This document shows positions 24,694 through 34,986 of a stretch of 64,000 nt of DNA, in pieces. Positions within the stretch are counted from its first letter, which is position 1. Every line of letters starts with the position of its first letter. Made by a program: the position numbers and the translations under genes. Origin of the DNA: Pseudomonas vranovensis DSM 16006 (GTDB taxonomy: Bacteria > Pseudomonadota > Gammaproteobacteria > Pseudomonadales > Pseudomonadaceae); assembly GCF_000425805.1 (NCBI RefSeq), contig NZ_AUED01000004.1, positions 341,975 through 405,974 on the forward strand. Reading direction: 5' to 3'. The notes below the pieces were generated by a model. It had not been told where the DNA came from, did not search any database, and saw only the letters and a list, made by a program, of their open reading frames with translations.

Positions 24694-25788
24694 ATGACTG
24701 ATCACCGCCTCTGGGCACGCGAAGCCATCCGTATCATCGAGGCTGACTTTCAGCGCAGTGCCGATACCCACCTGATCCCGCTGCCGCTGCCCGGGTTTGC
24801 CGATGTCGACTTGTATTTCAAGGACGAGTCCAGTCATCCCACGGGCAGCCTCAAGCATCGCCTGGCCCGTTCGTTGTTTCTCTACGCCTTGTGCAATGGC
24901 TGGTTGCGCCCCGGTGCGCCTGTGATCGAAGCCTCCAGTGGTTCGACGGCGATTTCTGAAGCCTACTTCGCGCGCTTGCTCGGTTTGCCCTTCATTGCCG
25001 TGGTACCCGCCAGTACCTCTCAGGAAAAGATCACCCAGATCGCCTTCTATGGCGGCCAGAGTCACCTGGTGGATGATCCGACGCAGATCTATGCCGAATC
25101 CGAACGCCTGGCGCGGGAAAGTGGTGGGCATTTCATGGACCAGTTCACCTACGCCGAGCGCGCCACCGACTGGCGTGCCAACAACAATATTGCCGAGTCG
25201 ATCTACAGCCAGATGCGTTTCGAGCGCCATCCCGAGCCGAGCTGGCTGATTTCCAGCCCGGGTACGGGGGGCACCACGGCAACCCTGGGGCGCTATGTGC
25301 GTTATCGCCAGCACACCACCCGGGTACTGTGTGCCGATGCCGAGCGCTCGGTATTTTTCGACAGCTACAAGAGCGGTGATCGCTCCTTGCAGCTTGATTG
25401 CGGCTCACGGATAGAAGGCATTGGCCGTCCACGGGTAGAGGCATCGTTCCTGCCTCATGTCATCGACGCGATGGTCAAGGTGCCGGATGCACTGTCGCTG
25501 GCAGCCATGCACTACCTCGCCAAGCGTCTGGGGCGGCGAGTGGGTGGATCAAGCGGCACCAACCTGATTGGCGCGTTGATCGCGGCACGGCAGATGCGCA
25601 CTGCCGGGGAGGCGGGCTCGATCGTGGCGATACTCTGTGATGGCGGTGATCGCTATGCCACCAGCTATTACGACCAGGACTGGCTGACGAAACAGGGGTA
25701 TCAGTTGCAGGAGGTTATCGAGGCGGTGACGGCGTGCGTCGAGCGGGGCGAGGCGTTGCCCGAGACGATCTTGTGTGAAGGAATCTGA
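24694..25788 (+). CDS. PLP-dependent cysteine-synthase-fold enzyme (Cds1-like cysteine desulfhydrase)
   Basis: 364 residues, fold-type II PLP enzyme. The PLP lysine is K54 in [11 protein letters not shown], the phosphate loop is SPGTGGT, and the substrate loop is [12 protein letters not shown]. The family differs from CysK/CysM and resembles mycobacterial Cds1, an L-cysteine desulfhydrase releasing H2S, pyruvate and ammonia. I assign it there by sequence feel, so desulfhydrase activity is an inference. The ATG at 24694 opens the conserved [19 protein letters not shown]. It is monocistronic, divergent from nhaA, and ends at a REP hairpin. Confidence 0.87.
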   Translation: MTDHRLWAREAIRIIEADFQRSADTHLIPLPLPGFADVDLYFKDESSHPTGSLKHRLARSLFLYALCNGWLRPGAPVIEASSGSTAISEAYFARLLGLPFIAVVPASTSQEKITQIAFYGGQSHLVDDPTQIYAESERLARESGGHFMDQFTYAERATDWRANNNIAESIYSQMRFERHPEPSWLISSPGTGGTTATLGRYVRYRQHTTRVLCADAERSVFFDSYKSGDRSLQLDCGSRIEGIGRPRVEASFLPHVIDAMVKVPDALSLAAMHYLAKRLGRRVGGSSGTNLIGALIAARQMRTAGEAGSIVAILCDGGDRYATSYYDQDWLTKQGYQLQEVIEAVTACVERGEALPETILCEGI

Positions 25789-25791
25789 AAT

Positions 25792-25847
25792 CATCGTGGG
25801 GCAAGCCTCACCGGTATTGTTTGTACCGGTGGGGCTTGCCCCGTGAT
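25792..25847. repeat. REP palindrome between convergent genes
   Basis: 19-base arms (25798-25816 and 25824-25842) pair with one wobble around a 7-base loop; the core is GGGGCTTGCCCCGTGATG. It separates the Cds1-like gene from the FAD gene and probably protects both 3' ends. Confidence 0.82.
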
Positions 25848-25853
25848 GTGGCC

Positions 25854-27467
25854 TTACTGCTGCAGGCCCAGCATGCTGCGCGCCACGGCCTCGGCAATGC
25901 GAATCCCGTCAACACCCGCCGAGAGGATCCCACCCGCATAGCCAGCACCTTCACCGGCCGGGAACAGGCCCTTGAGGTTGAGGCTCTGCAGGTTTGCATC
26001 ACGGGTGATGCGCAGCGGTGAGGACGTGCGGGTTTCAATGCCTGTCAGCACGGCATCGTGCAGGTTGTAACCTTTGATCTGCCGATCGAAGGCAGGCAAG
26101 GCCTCACGTATGGCTTCGATGGCAAAGTCCGGTAGGCTCGGAGCCAGGTCGCCGAGGTTGACGCCGGGCTTGTACGATGGCTCGACACTGCCCAGGGCGG
26201 TAGACGGCCTGCCAGCGACAAAGTCGCCGACCAGTTGGGCCGGTGCCTGGTAGTTGCTGCCACCGAGCACGTAGGCGTGGGCTTCGAGTTTTTCCTGCAG
26301 TTCGATACCGGCCAGTGGACCGCCTGGGAAGTCTTGCTCTGGAGTGATACCGACGACGATGCCCGAGTTGGCATTGCGCTCGTTGCGCGAGTACTGGCTC
26401 ATGCCGTTGGTGACTACCCGGCCTGGCTCGCTGGTGGCCGCCACCACAGTGCCGCCCGGACACATGCAGAAACTGTACACGGAGCGTCCGTTCTTGGCGT
26501 GGTGAACCAGCTTGTAGTCTGCCGCGCCCAGCTTCGGGTGCCCGGCATACTTGCCCAGGCGCGCCTGGTCGATCAGCGACTGTGGGTGCTCGATACGAAA
26601 GCCGATGGAGAACGGCTTGGCCTCCATGAACACGCCACGGGCATGCAGCATGCGGAAGGTGTCGCGGGCGCTGTGACCCAGGGCCATCACTACATGGCGC
26701 GAGTGCAGTTGTTCACCGCTTTGCAGCACCACGCCATTGAGTTGGCCATCGTCCATCAGCAGGTCGGTGACTTTCTGTTCAAAGCGTACTTCGCCGCCCA
26801 GCGCGTGGATCTCATGGCGCATGTTCTCAACCATGCCGGTGAGGCGGAAGGTACCAATGTGTGGCTTGTTGACGTAGAGGATCTCCTCTGGCGCCCCGGC
26901 CTTGACGAACTCGTGCAGCACCTTGCGACCATGATGTTGCGGGTCTTTGATCTGGCTGTAGAGCTTGCCGTCGGAGAAGGTGCCTGCGCCGCCTTCACCG
27001 AACTGCACGTTCGACTCGGGGTTGAGCACGCTCTTGCGCCACAGGCCCCAGGTGTCCTTGGTGCGCTGGCGAACTTCCTTGCCGCGTTCGAGGATGATCG
27101 GCTTGAAGCCCATCTGTGCCAGCAGCAGGCCGGCGAAGATCCCGCACGGTCCGAAGCCGACCACGATCGGGCGTTCCTGCAGGTCGGCAGGTGCCTGGCC
27201 AACCACCTTGTAGCTGACGTCCGGCGCGACATTGATGTTGTGGTCGTCGGCGAACTTCTCCAGCAGCTCGGTTTCGTTGCTGACGTTCAGGTCGATGGTG
27301 TAGATGAACAGCAGTTCGCTGTTCTTCTTGCGCGCGTCATAGCTGCGCTTGAACAGGGTGAAGTCCAGCAACTGCTCGTCGCTGATCCCCAGGCGTTGCA
27401 CAATGGCCTCGCGCAGGGCTTCATCAGGATGATCCAGTGGCAGCTTCAGTTCGGTGATTCGTAACAT
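25854..27467 (-). CDS. FAD-dependent oxidoreductase of the COG2509 family
   Basis: 537 residues. The N-terminal ~90 residues (MLRITELKLPLDHPDEALRE) form a small family-specific domain. The dinucleotide-binding motif follows near residue 102 as IVVGFGPCGIFAGLLLAQMG, and GEGGAGTFSDGKL carries the conserved second glycine cluster. The C-terminus has FPAGEGAGYAGGILSAGVDG, the FAD ribityl motif. The physiological substrate is unknown; relatives are uncharacterised dehydrogenases found near core metabolism genes. The start at 27467 matches family starts; an in-frame ATG 8 codons upstream lacks a better ribosome site. Confidence 0.9.
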   Translation of the reverse strand: MLRITELKLPLDHPDEALREAIVQRLGISDEQLLDFTLFKRSYDARKKNSELLFIYTIDLNVSNETELLEKFADDHNINVAPDVSYKVVGQAPADLQERPIVVGFGPCGIFAGLLLAQMGFKPIILERGKEVRQRTKDTWGLWRKSVLNPESNVQFGEGGAGTFSDGKLYSQIKDPQHHGRKVLHEFVKAGAPEEILYVNKPHIGTFRLTGMVENMRHEIHALGGEVRFEQKVTDLLMDDGQLNGVVLQSGEQLHSRHVVMALGHSARDTFRMLHARGVFMEAKPFSIGFRIEHPQSLIDQARLGKYAGHPKLGAADYKLVHHAKNGRSVYSFCMCPGGTVVAATSEPGRVVTNGMSQYSRNERNANSGIVVGITPEQDFPGGPLAGIELQEKLEAHAYVLGGSNYQAPAQLVGDFVAGRPSTALGSVEPSYKPGVNLGDLAPSLPDFAIEAIREALPAFDRQIKGYNLHDAVLTGIETRTSSPLRITRDANLQSLNLKGLFPAGEGAGYAGGILSAGVDGIRIAEAVARSMLGLQQ

Positions 27468-27573
27468 GGCAGGGTCCAGTATCCCGGCCATGAACGGCCG
27501 GCGGCTTTACACAAACCGCCAAGTATAAGCTGTTCGCCGCCGTTGCAGGCAGGAGAAACGCGTGCGCCGATGA

Positions 27574-28248
27574 TCAGTCGTTGCGTGCGCCGCCGTAATA
27601 AGCGCAGCCGCGCAGGGTCTGGCCATCGACGCGCAACTCGGCCATCAAGTGCTGCACGCCACCGGTGGCAATATCGACACAGCGTTGTGGGGCTACCCAG
27701 AGTTCCACGCGCTGGCCGTTGGCTTCGGTGCTGAGGCTGAAGCGGCCATCAGGCAGTTGCTCTTCCAGGTAAGGCACCGCGAGGGAGGGCTGGCCGGGGC
27801 GGTCCAGGACCATGCCCTTGCCACTGGCCTTGAGGTTCCAGTCTGGTTCGTGACCGCTGGCCCGCAGGGTCAGGCGCTTGAAGTTGGGGTCGCTGCAGGC
27901 ACTGTTGGAGTGCTCGACCCGGTACAACCGTTGCACGTTCAATTGGCCGTCGTTGCCGGTTTTCTGGCTGGTAGACAGCGTGCCGTTGATATCGGCGAAC
28001 AGCGTACCCGGCTCGTCTGCCAGGTCTGCTGCTTCCTGCAGGATGCCGGTGTTGCCTGCATCGAACACGGCAAAATGGCGGTTTTCCGTGCAGGGCTTGA
28101 ACAGCAACTGGCCACCTTGTGCGCTCAACTCGCCCTGCATCCGAGTCATGCCAACGCCTGAGGCGGCCTGCGGTGTATCGGCCAGCATCTGGCAGCCGGC
28201 AAACAACGGCAACAAGGCGACAAGCAATAGCGAAGGGGCGGCACGCAT
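27574..28248 (-). CDS. Putative lipoprotein (COG3650-like)
   Basis: 224 residues. Signal peptide MRAAPSLLLVALLPLFAGC (Cys 19) marks an outer-membrane lipoprotein. The mature part holds two similar beta-rich segments. The second, with ASGHEPDWNLKASGKGMVLDRPG, ends in a CVDIATGGVQHLMAELRVDG plus RGCAYYGG, a pattern I associate with the COG3650 family of uncharacterised lipoproteins. Four mature cysteines may form disulfides. No partner genes are evident. The start at 28248 was chosen for the signal peptide. Confidence 0.78.
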   Translation of the reverse strand: MRAAPSLLLVALLPLFAGCQMLADTPQAASGVGMTRMQGELSAQGGQLLFKPCTENRHFAVFDAGNTGILQEAADLADEPGTLFADINGTLSTSQKTGNDGQLNVQRLYRVEHSNSACSDPNFKRLTLRASGHEPDWNLKASGKGMVLDRPGQPSLAVPYLEEQLPDGRFSLSTEANGQRVELWVAPQRCVDIATGGVQHLMAELRVDGQTLRGCAYYGGARND

Positions 28249-28318
28249 CGAGCAAACTCCAGAGTCTCTACCAAAAGGTGCCGCCACGTTACGCAGGCTG
28301 GACGCCGATCACAAGGCC

Positions 28319-28918
28319 TCAGCCGACATGATAGGTCTGGCCGGTCTGCAGGCCTTCGACGCTCTTGGCGTAGGCCAGTGCCACCTCGGCTGCCGGTACG
28401 GGTTTGAACCCACGAAAATACGGTGCGTAGGCCGGCATCGCCTCGACCAGCACATTGGGGCTGATGGAGTTGACCCGCAACCCGCGCGGCAATTCGATGG
28501 CCGCCGCCTTGACGAAGGCATCGATGGCACCGTTCACCAGGCTCGCCGAGGCACCGGTACGGATGGGGTCATGGCTGGTGACGCCGGTGGTGAAGGTGAA
28601 CGAACCACCATCGTTGATGAATTCCCGCCCAATCAGCAACAGGTTGACCTGGCCCATGAGCTTGTCGCCAAGGCCCAGGGCGAACTGGTCTTCGGTCATT
28701 TCAGCCAGCGGGGCAAACGTCACGTTGCCGGCTGCGCAGACCAGGGCATCGAAGCGACCGGTCTGCTCGAACAGGTGGCGAATCGATGTGCTGTCGCTGA
28801 TATCCACCTGGTGGTCACCGCTGCTGCGACCGATACGAACCACTTGATGACGTTGTTCCAGTTCCTTGGCTACCGCTGAACCAATTGTGCCGCTGGCGCC
28901 GATCAACAGGATTTTCAT
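28319..28918 (-). CDS. Short SDR-fold protein lacking the YxxxK catalytic pair
   Basis: 199 residues. The NAD(P) loop GASGTIGSAV (8-17) and a CAAGNVTFAPL motif are normal for short-chain dehydrogenases. The usual Tyr-x-x-x-Lys is replaced: aligned by eye, SASLVNGAIDAFVKAAAIEL has Ala and Asn at those places. A known group of small SDR proteins looks like this, and their activity is uncertain. The ATG at 28918 follows AAGGA. The gene is divergent from a LysR regulator (29026), which is its likely controller. Confidence 0.85.
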   Translation of the reverse strand: MKILLIGASGTIGSAVAKELEQRHQVVRIGRSSGDHQVDISDSTSIRHLFEQTGRFDALVCAAGNVTFAPLAEMTEDQFALGLGDKLMGQVNLLLIGREFINDGGSFTFTTGVTSHDPIRTGASASLVNGAIDAFVKAAAIELPRGLRVNSISPNVLVEAMPAYAPYFRGFKPVPAAEVALAYAKSVEGLQTGQTYHVG

Positions 28919-29025
28919 GGAGCTGTTCCTTGCAGGTTGTGAGGGGAAGGCTCAAGTCTAGGGTGGATTTTTCTGCAGATAAGCGTGCTAATGGGCAACC
29001 TTTGGTTTTCATTTGGAAACAATCC

Positions 29026-29940
29026 ATGAGCGACCTGGACGATCTGGCGGCCTTTGCCGTGTTGATGGAAGCCGGCAGCTTCACCCAGGCTGCGCAGCAA
29101 CTGGGGTGGAGCAAAGGACAGCTGTCCAAGCGCATCCGTGCGTTGGAGGCCAGTTATTCGGTCAAGCTGTTGCACCGCACTACTCGCCGCCTGAGCCTGA
29201 CTGCCGCGGGGGCCATGTTGTTGCCCCTGGCCCAGGCGCTGGTGCGTCAAATGGACAGTGCGCGCCAGACCCTGTCGATGCTCAGGGACGAACTGGCAGG
29301 CCCGGTGCGCATCACTGTGCCGGTGTCGCTGGGGGAGACCTTTTTTGAAGGGCTGCTACTGGAGTTCACTTCGGTCTACCCCGACCTTCAAGTGGAACTC
29401 GAATTGAACAATGGCTACCGTGACTTGCTGGCGGCCGGCTTCGACCTGGCCATTCGTACCGAGGTCCAGGACGATGCGCGACTGGTTGCACGACCTGTGC
29501 TGGCCATGCAGGAGCTGACCTGTGCCAGCCCGGCCTATGTCGAGCGCCATGGGCAGCCGTACACGCCTGCGCAGTTGAGCAGCCATCGCTGCTTGCTCAA
29601 CAGTCACTACAGTGGTCGCGAGGAATGGTTGTATCACCAGCATCACGAACTGGTGCGGGTGCAAGTTGCTGGCAGTTTCGCCAGCAATCACTACAGCTTG
29701 CTGAAGAAAGCCGCATTGCTGGGGGCGGGGATTGCCAGATTGCCTTCCTACATGGTGCATGGGGAACTGGCAGAAGGGCGATTGCTCTGGCTACTGCATG
29801 ACTATCAGACGCGCAGCGTGCCACTGTTCCTTGTGCATCCCTATCAAGGGGCGATGCCCAAGCGGGTCCAGGTGCTGGCCGACTACCTGTTGCACTGGTT
29901 CAAAAACGTAGGAGCGGGCTTGCCCCGCGATAACAATTGA
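29026..29940 (+). CDS. LysR-family transcriptional regulator
   Basis: 304 residues. An N-terminal winged helix-turn-helix (about 4-62, with FAVLMEAGSFTQAAQQLGW and LSKRIRALE) is followed by a periplasmic-binding-protein-like effector domain of the CrgA/PtxR-like group (VRITVPVSLGETFF). The last nine or so residues (VGAGLPRDN) are translated from a REP element, so the native C-terminus has been replaced or extended. It is divergent from the degenerate SDR gene 107 bases away and probably controls it and itself (inference from arrangement). Confidence 0.92.
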   Translation: MSDLDDLAAFAVLMEAGSFTQAAQQLGWSKGQLSKRIRALEASYSVKLLHRTTRRLSLTAAGAMLLPLAQALVRQMDSARQTLSMLRDELAGPVRITVPVSLGETFFEGLLLEFTSVYPDLQVELELNNGYRDLLAAGFDLAIRTEVQDDARLVARPVLAMQELTCASPAYVERHGQPYTPAQLSSHRCLLNSHYSGREEWLYHQHHELVRVQVAGSFASNHYSLLKKAALLGAGIARLPSYMVHGELAEGRLLWLLHDYQTRSVPLFLVHPYQGAMPKRVQVLADYLLHWFKNVGAGLPRDNN

Positions 29941-29979
29941 TCAGTCACCTTGCTATCGCGGCACAAGCCCGCTCCTACA
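29908..29979. repeat. REP pair (BIME) overlapping the 3' end of the LysR gene
   Basis: GTAGGAGCGGGCTTGCCCCG at 29908-29927 and the inverted copy GCACAAGCCCGCTCCTAC at 29961-29978. The first copy is in frame with, and supplies the last codons of, the LysR gene. The second sits just before the livF stop codon. Confidence 0.88.
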
Positions 29980-29984
29980 GCGGG

Positions 29985-30686
<702 letters not shown>

Positions 30687-31454
30687 TTACGCTTCCCCCA
30701 GGTAGGCTTTGATCACTTCAGGGTTGTCACGGATCTGTTCCGGCGTTCCGTCAGCCAGGGGCGTGCCCTGGTTGATGACCACGATATGGTCGGAGATGCT
30801 CATGACCAGTTTCATGTCGTGCTCGATCAGCAGCACCGTGACGTTGTGTTCTTCACGCAACAGGCTGATCAGGGCCTTGAGGTCTTCGGTTTCCTTCGGG
30901 TTCAGGCCGGCGGCGGGCTCGTCGAGCATGAGGATCCGCGGGCGGGTCATCATGCAGCGGGCGATTTCCAGGCGTCGTTGCTGACCGTAGGCCAGGGTCC
31001 CGGCGGTACGGTTGGCAAACTCGGTGAGGTTGACCTTGTCCAGCCAGAACTGCGCGTAATCCATGGCTTCGCGCTCGCTGCGACGGAACGACGGCGTCTT
31101 GAACAGGCCAGCGAAGAAGTTGGTATTGAGGTGGCGGTGCTGGGCAATCAGTAGGTTTTCCAGTGCGGTCATGTCCTTGAACAGGCGCACGTTCTGGAAA
31201 GTCCGTACCACACCCTTGCGCGCAATCTCGTGACCAGCCAAACCCTGGATCGGTTGCCCATCGAGCAGGATGGTGCCAGCGCTCGGCTTGTAGAAGCCGG
31301 TCAGGCAGTTGAATACCGTGGTCTTGCCGGCCCCGTTGGGGCCGATCAAGGCCACCACTTCCTTTTCCTTGACGGTCAGGGCCACGCCGTTGACCGCCAA
31401 CAAGCCGCCGAAGCGCATGCTCAGGCCGCTGACTTGCAGAATTTCGCGGCTCAT
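30687..31454 (-). CDS. livG: Branched-chain amino-acid ABC importer, ATP-binding protein (LivG/BraF)
   Basis: 255 residues. Walker [10 protein letters not shown], signature [13 protein letters not shown] (the Y-G-Q variant typical of LivG) and Walker [16 protein letters not shown] are present. [15 protein letters not shown] is characteristic of the LivG class. It is the cytoplasmic ATPase partner of LivF. Its ATG overlaps the livM stop by 4 bases (ATGA), indicating translational coupling. Pseudomonas synonym braF. Confidence 0.96.
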   Translation of the reverse strand: MSREILQVSGLSMRFGGLLAVNGVALTVKEKEVVALIGPNGAGKTTVFNCLTGFYKPSAGTILLDGQPIQGLAGHEIARKGVVRTFQNVRLFKDMTALENLLIAQHRHLNTNFFAGLFKTPSFRRSEREAMDYAQFWLDKVNLTEFANRTAGTLAYGQQRRLEIARCMMTRPRILMLDEPAAGLNPKETEDLKALISLLREEHNVTVLLIEHDMKLVMSISDHIVVINQGTPLADGTPEQIRDNPEVIKAYLGEA

Positions 31455-32707
31455 CGACGCAGCTCCATGTGAGGACGTTGCATAGGCAGCAGGCCTTGCG
31501 GACGCCAGATCATCATCAACACCATCATTGCCCCGAACATCAGCATGCGGTATTCGCTGAATTCACGCATGAGTTCGGGCAGCAGGATCATCACGATGGC
31601 CGCGAGAATCACGCCCAACTGGGAGCCCATGCCGCCAAGCACGACGATGGCGAGGATGATCGCCGATTCGATGAAGGTGAACGACTCCGGGGTCACCAGG
31701 CCCTGGCGTGCTGCAAAGAAGCTCCCGGCGAAACCGGCGAAGCAGGCACCCAGGGTGAACGCCGAGAGCTTGATCACGGTTGGGTTCAGGCCCAGTGCGC
31801 GGCAGGCGATCTCGTCTTCACGCAGTGCTTCCCAGGCGCGACCGATCGGCATGCGCAGCAGGCGGTTGATCACGAACAGCGCGAGCAAGGCCAGCAACAG
31901 GGCAACCAGGTAGAGGAAGATGACCTTGTTGATCGAGTTGTACGGCAGGCCGAAGAACTCGTGGAAGGTCTGCATCCCCTCGGCCGCGCGGCGCTCGAAG
32001 GTCAGGCCGAAGAAGCTCGGCTTCTCGATGTTGCTGATGCCGTTAGGGCCACCGGTCAACCCGGTGAGGTTGCGCAGGAACAGGCGGATGATCTCACCGA
32101 AGCCGAGGGTCACGATGGCCAGGTAGTCACCGCGCAGACGCAGTACCGGGAAACCGAGCAGGAAGCCGAAGGTGGCCGCCATCATGCCGGCGATCGGCAG
32201 GCAGATCCAGAAGCCCCAGCCAAAGTAGTGCGACAGCAGGGCATAGCTGTAGGCGCCGACGGCGTAGAAGCCGACATAGCCCAGGTCTAGCAGCCCTGCC
32301 AGGCCCACCACGATGTTCAGGCCCAGGCCCAGCAGCACGTAGATCAGGATCAGGGTGGCGATGTCGACCGCGCCGCGCGAACCGAAGAACGGCCACACCA
32401 GCGCAACCATGATGAGGCCCAGGATGATCCAGCGCTGGGTCTTGGGCAGGGTCAGGAAGTTGCTCACGGCCGGCGAGATCAGCTTGCGGTCCGAGCGGGT
32501 GCGCATCACTGCGCTCCACTGTTTGTCGAACAGCACCCGCAGGAACATCAGCACCGAACACACGGCGATGATCGTAAGGGTGAAGGCCCCCTGGCTGTGG
32601 ACGATCAGTCGGATGCCATCGATGCTGAGCTTGAGGCCCAGCACCGGAAACGCCACGGCCCAGACCAGCAAGGCGGCGAAGAACGCCTGTTTGAGATTCT
32701 TGTTCAT
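31451..32707 (-). CDS. livM: Branched-chain amino-acid ABC importer, permease (LivM/BraE)
   Basis: 418-residue inner-membrane permease. About 100 N-terminal residues with two helices (the DUF3382-type extension found in gammaproteobacterial LivM) precede the standard permease core, which has [24 protein letters not shown] and the coupling segment [20 protein letters not shown]. It pairs with LivH to form the channel. The start overlaps the livH stop by 4 bases. Pseudomonas synonym braE. Confidence 0.96.
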   Translation of the reverse strand: MNKNLKQAFFAALLVWAVAFPVLGLKLSIDGIRLIVHSQGAFTLTIIAVCSVLMFLRVLFDKQWSAVMRTRSDRKLISPAVSNFLTLPKTQRWIILGLIMVALVWPFFGSRGAVDIATLILIYVLLGLGLNIVVGLAGLLDLGYVGFYAVGAYSYALLSHYFGWGFWICLPIAGMMAATFGFLLGFPVLRLRGDYLAIVTLGFGEIIRLFLRNLTGLTGGPNGISNIEKPSFFGLTFERRAAEGMQTFHEFFGLPYNSINKVIFLYLVALLLALLALFVINRLLRMPIGRAWEALREDEIACRALGLNPTVIKLSAFTLGACFAGFAGSFFAARQGLVTPESFTFIESAIILAIVVLGGMGSQLGVILAAIVMILLPELMREFSEYRMLMFGAMMVLMMIWRPQGLLPMQRPHMELRR

Positions 32708-33627
32708 ACTTTCTCAACCTCCGGACGGCCGAGAATGCCGGTCGGACGGAACAACAGCACCAGAACCAAAAGGCCGAAGGCTACGACGTCCTTGTACTGG
32801 TCACCGAAGATGTCGGCGCCAAAGGCTTCAGCCACCCCCAGCACCAGCCCGCCGAGCATGGCGCCCGGAATACTGCCGATGCCACCCAGTACCGCCGCGG
32901 TAAATGCCTTCAGGCCTACCAGGAAACCGGCGTTGGGGTTGATCACCCCGTACTGCATGCTCAGCAATACGGCCGCCACGGCTGCCAGGGCAGCGCCGAT
33001 GACGAAGGTCAGGGCGATGATGTTGTTGGTGTTGATGCCAAGCAGGTTGGCCATCTTGATGTCTTCTGCGCAGGCCCGACAGGCCCGGCCCAGACGCGAA
33101 CGCGAGATGAACAGGGTCAGTCCGGTCATGGCCACCAGGGTGACGACGAAGACCAGGATCTGCATGTAGGAGATCAGCACTTCCTCTGCGCCGCCCGGTC
33201 CGAAGGAGATGCTCCCTGGGATCAGGTTGGGGATGGACTTGTCCTTGGAGTCCTGGGATAGCAATACGGTGTTCTGCAGGAAAATCGACATACCAATGGC
33301 AGAAATCAGTGGGATCAACCGGTTGCTGTTGCGCAGCGGCCGGTAGGCGACCCGTTCGATACTGTAGCCATAGGCACTGGTGACGAAGATCGTGGCGACG
33401 AAGGCGACGGTCATCAGTATCGGCAGTGAATCGATACCCATCATGGCCAGCCCGGCAAGGGCAATGAAGGCCACGTAGGAACCAATCATGTAGACCTCGC
33501 CATGGGCGAAGTTGATCATTCCAATGATGCCGTAAACCATTGTGTAGCCAATGGCTATCAAGGCATAGGTGCTGCCAATGGTCAGGCCATTAACCAGCTG
33601 TTGGAAGAAGTGATAGATCTCAGGCAT
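32704..33627 (-). CDS. livH: Branched-chain amino-acid ABC importer, permease (LivH/BraD)
   Basis: 307 residues with about eight membrane helices. [19 protein letters not shown] and [15 protein letters not shown] are the family words near the N-terminus, and the EAA-like coupling loop is [20 protein letters not shown]. It is the first gene after the stem-loop that follows the binding-protein gene, and it is 4-base-coupled to livM. Pseudomonas synonym braD. Confidence 0.96.
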   Translation of the reverse strand: MPEIYHFFQQLVNGLTIGSTYALIAIGYTMVYGIIGMINFAHGEVYMIGSYVAFIALAGLAMMGIDSLPILMTVAFVATIFVTSAYGYSIERVAYRPLRNSNRLIPLISAIGMSIFLQNTVLLSQDSKDKSIPNLIPGSISFGPGGAEEVLISYMQILVFVVTLVAMTGLTLFISRSRLGRACRACAEDIKMANLLGINTNNIIALTFVIGAALAAVAAVLLSMQYGVINPNAGFLVGLKAFTAAVLGGIGSIPGAMLGGLVLGVAEAFGADIFGDQYKDVVAFGLLVLVLLFRPTGILGRPEVEKV

Positions 33628-33800
33628 TACAGCGCTCCTAAAAACCTGGTACGCATTTCACTGGTGGGGGTATCCCCGGCGCGGTCTTGTGGTCTTGAGC
33701 CACTTCGACACAGGCACTGTCAGCGAACCGCTGGTGACGGTTTTAAGATTTTCAGGTGAACCTGCTCCCGGATCGCGGGAATCAGGCCCATGAACCTCGT

Positions 33801-33832
33801 AAAACAAAGCCCACTGCTCGCACAGTGGGCTT
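33801..33832 (-). terminator. Stem-loop between the binding-protein gene and the permease genes
   Basis: Perfect 10-base arms AAGCCCACTG/CAGTGGGCTT around a 6-base loop, followed on the minus strand by TTGTTTT. It lies 24 bases past the binding-protein stop. It is a plausible partial terminator giving more binding protein than permease, a common pattern in ABC importers. Confidence 0.72.
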
Positions 33833-33855
33833 AGTAGTCATGTGGTCAGACGGGA

Positions 33856-34986
33856 TTACTGAGGAGAAACTTCGGTTTTAGGTTTGCCGAAATGCCATTC
33901 GTAGACCACGAATTTGAAGTCTTTCAGGTCGCCCTTGTCGTCGAACGACAGGTCGCCAGTCGGGGTCTTGAAGGTGCCTTTGTGGATTTCTGCCGCGACT
34001 TTTTCTGCGTCGTCGCTGCTACCGGCGGCCTTGATGCCATCGGCGATCAGCTGAACGGCGGAGTAGGCCGGGAACACGAACGGACCGCTTGGATCTTTGC
34101 CGTCTGCCTTGATGGCATCGACGATGGCCTTGTTCTCGGGGGCCGCGTCGAAGGACTTGGGCAGGGTTACCAGCAGGCCTTCGGAGGCGTTCTGGGCGAT
34201 TTGCGAGATGGAGTCGTTGCCGACGCCTTCAGGGCCCATGAACTTGGCGTTCAGGCCTTTTTCCTTGGCCTGGCGCAGGATCAGGCCCAGCTCTGGGTGG
34301 TAGCCGCCGTAGTAGACGAAGTCGACGTTGTTCTGCTTGAGCTTCTGGATGATGGACGAGAAGTCCTTGTCACCGGCGTTCAGGCCTTCGAAGACGGCAA
34401 CCTTGGTGCCTTTGCCTTCCAGGGTCTGCTTGACCGCGGTGGCGATGCCTTCACCGTACTGCTGTTTGTCGTGCAGTACCGCGACCACTTTGGGTTTGAC
34501 ATGATCGGCAATGTAGTTGCCGGCAGCCGGGCCCTGGGCGCTGTCCAGGCCGATGGTGCGGAAGATCAGCTTGTAGCCACGGGCGGTGATTTCAGGGCTG
34601 GTGGCAGCCGGGGTGATCATGATCACGCCTTCATCTTCATAGATGTCGGACGCCGGTTGGGTGGAGCTGGAGCACAGGTGGCCGACTACGAACTTGACGC
34701 CGTCGTTGACCACTTTGTTGGCGACTGCCACGGCCTGTTTAGGGTCGCACGCATCATCGTATTCCTTGGCTTCAAGCATTTTGCCACCGACGCCGCCCTT
34801 GGCGTTGATGTCTTTGATGGCCTGTTTGGCACCAATGAACTGCATGTCGCCGTACTGAGTGACCGGGCCGGTTTTCGGGCCGGCGATGCCGATCTTGATG
34901 GTATCGGCTGCAAACGAATGGCTGGCAACCCCGGCCAGAACCATTGCGGCAAACAGCTTGGAAATCTGCTTAGTAGCCTTACTCAT
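33856..34986 (-). CDS. braC: Branched-chain amino-acid ABC importer, periplasmic binding protein (BraC/LivK)
   Basis: 376 residues. Signal peptide 1-26 ends ASHSFA before ADTIKIG. The mature protein is a type I periplasmic binding protein with GPVTQYGDMQFIGAKQAI, the disulfide cysteines in DDACDPK and GHLCSSS, and the ligand-pocket words TPAATSPE and YYGGYHPE. It binds Leu/Ile/Val (and Ala/Thr in P. aeruginosa BraC) and delivers them to LivHM. It is the first gene of the operon, and its upstream gap carries a perfect 16-base palindrome at 35110. Confidence 0.95.
   Translation of the reverse strand: MSKATKQISKLFAAMVLAGVASHSFAADTIKIGIAGPKTGPVTQYGDMQFIGAKQAIKDINAKGGVGGKMLEAKEYDDACDPKQAVAVANKVVNDGVKFVVGHLCSSSTQPASDIYEDEGVIMITPAATSPEITARGYKLIFRTIGLDSAQGPAAGNYIADHVKPKVVAVLHDKQQYGEGIATAVKQTLEGKGTKVAVFEGLNAGDKDFSSIIQKLKQNNVDFVYYGGYHPELGLILRQAKEKGLNAKFMGPEGVGNDSISQIAQNASEGLLVTLPKSFDAAPENKAIVDAIKADGKDPSGPFVFPAYSAVQLIADGIKAAGSSDDAEKVAAEIHKGTFKTPTGDLSFDDKGDLKDFKFVVYEWHFGKPKTEVSPQ

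Noticed and set aside
28885..29025. Longer LysR protein starting about 47 codons upstream
   Set aside because: The extension overlaps the divergent SDR gene's start and the promoter gap, and is unlike any LysR N-terminus.
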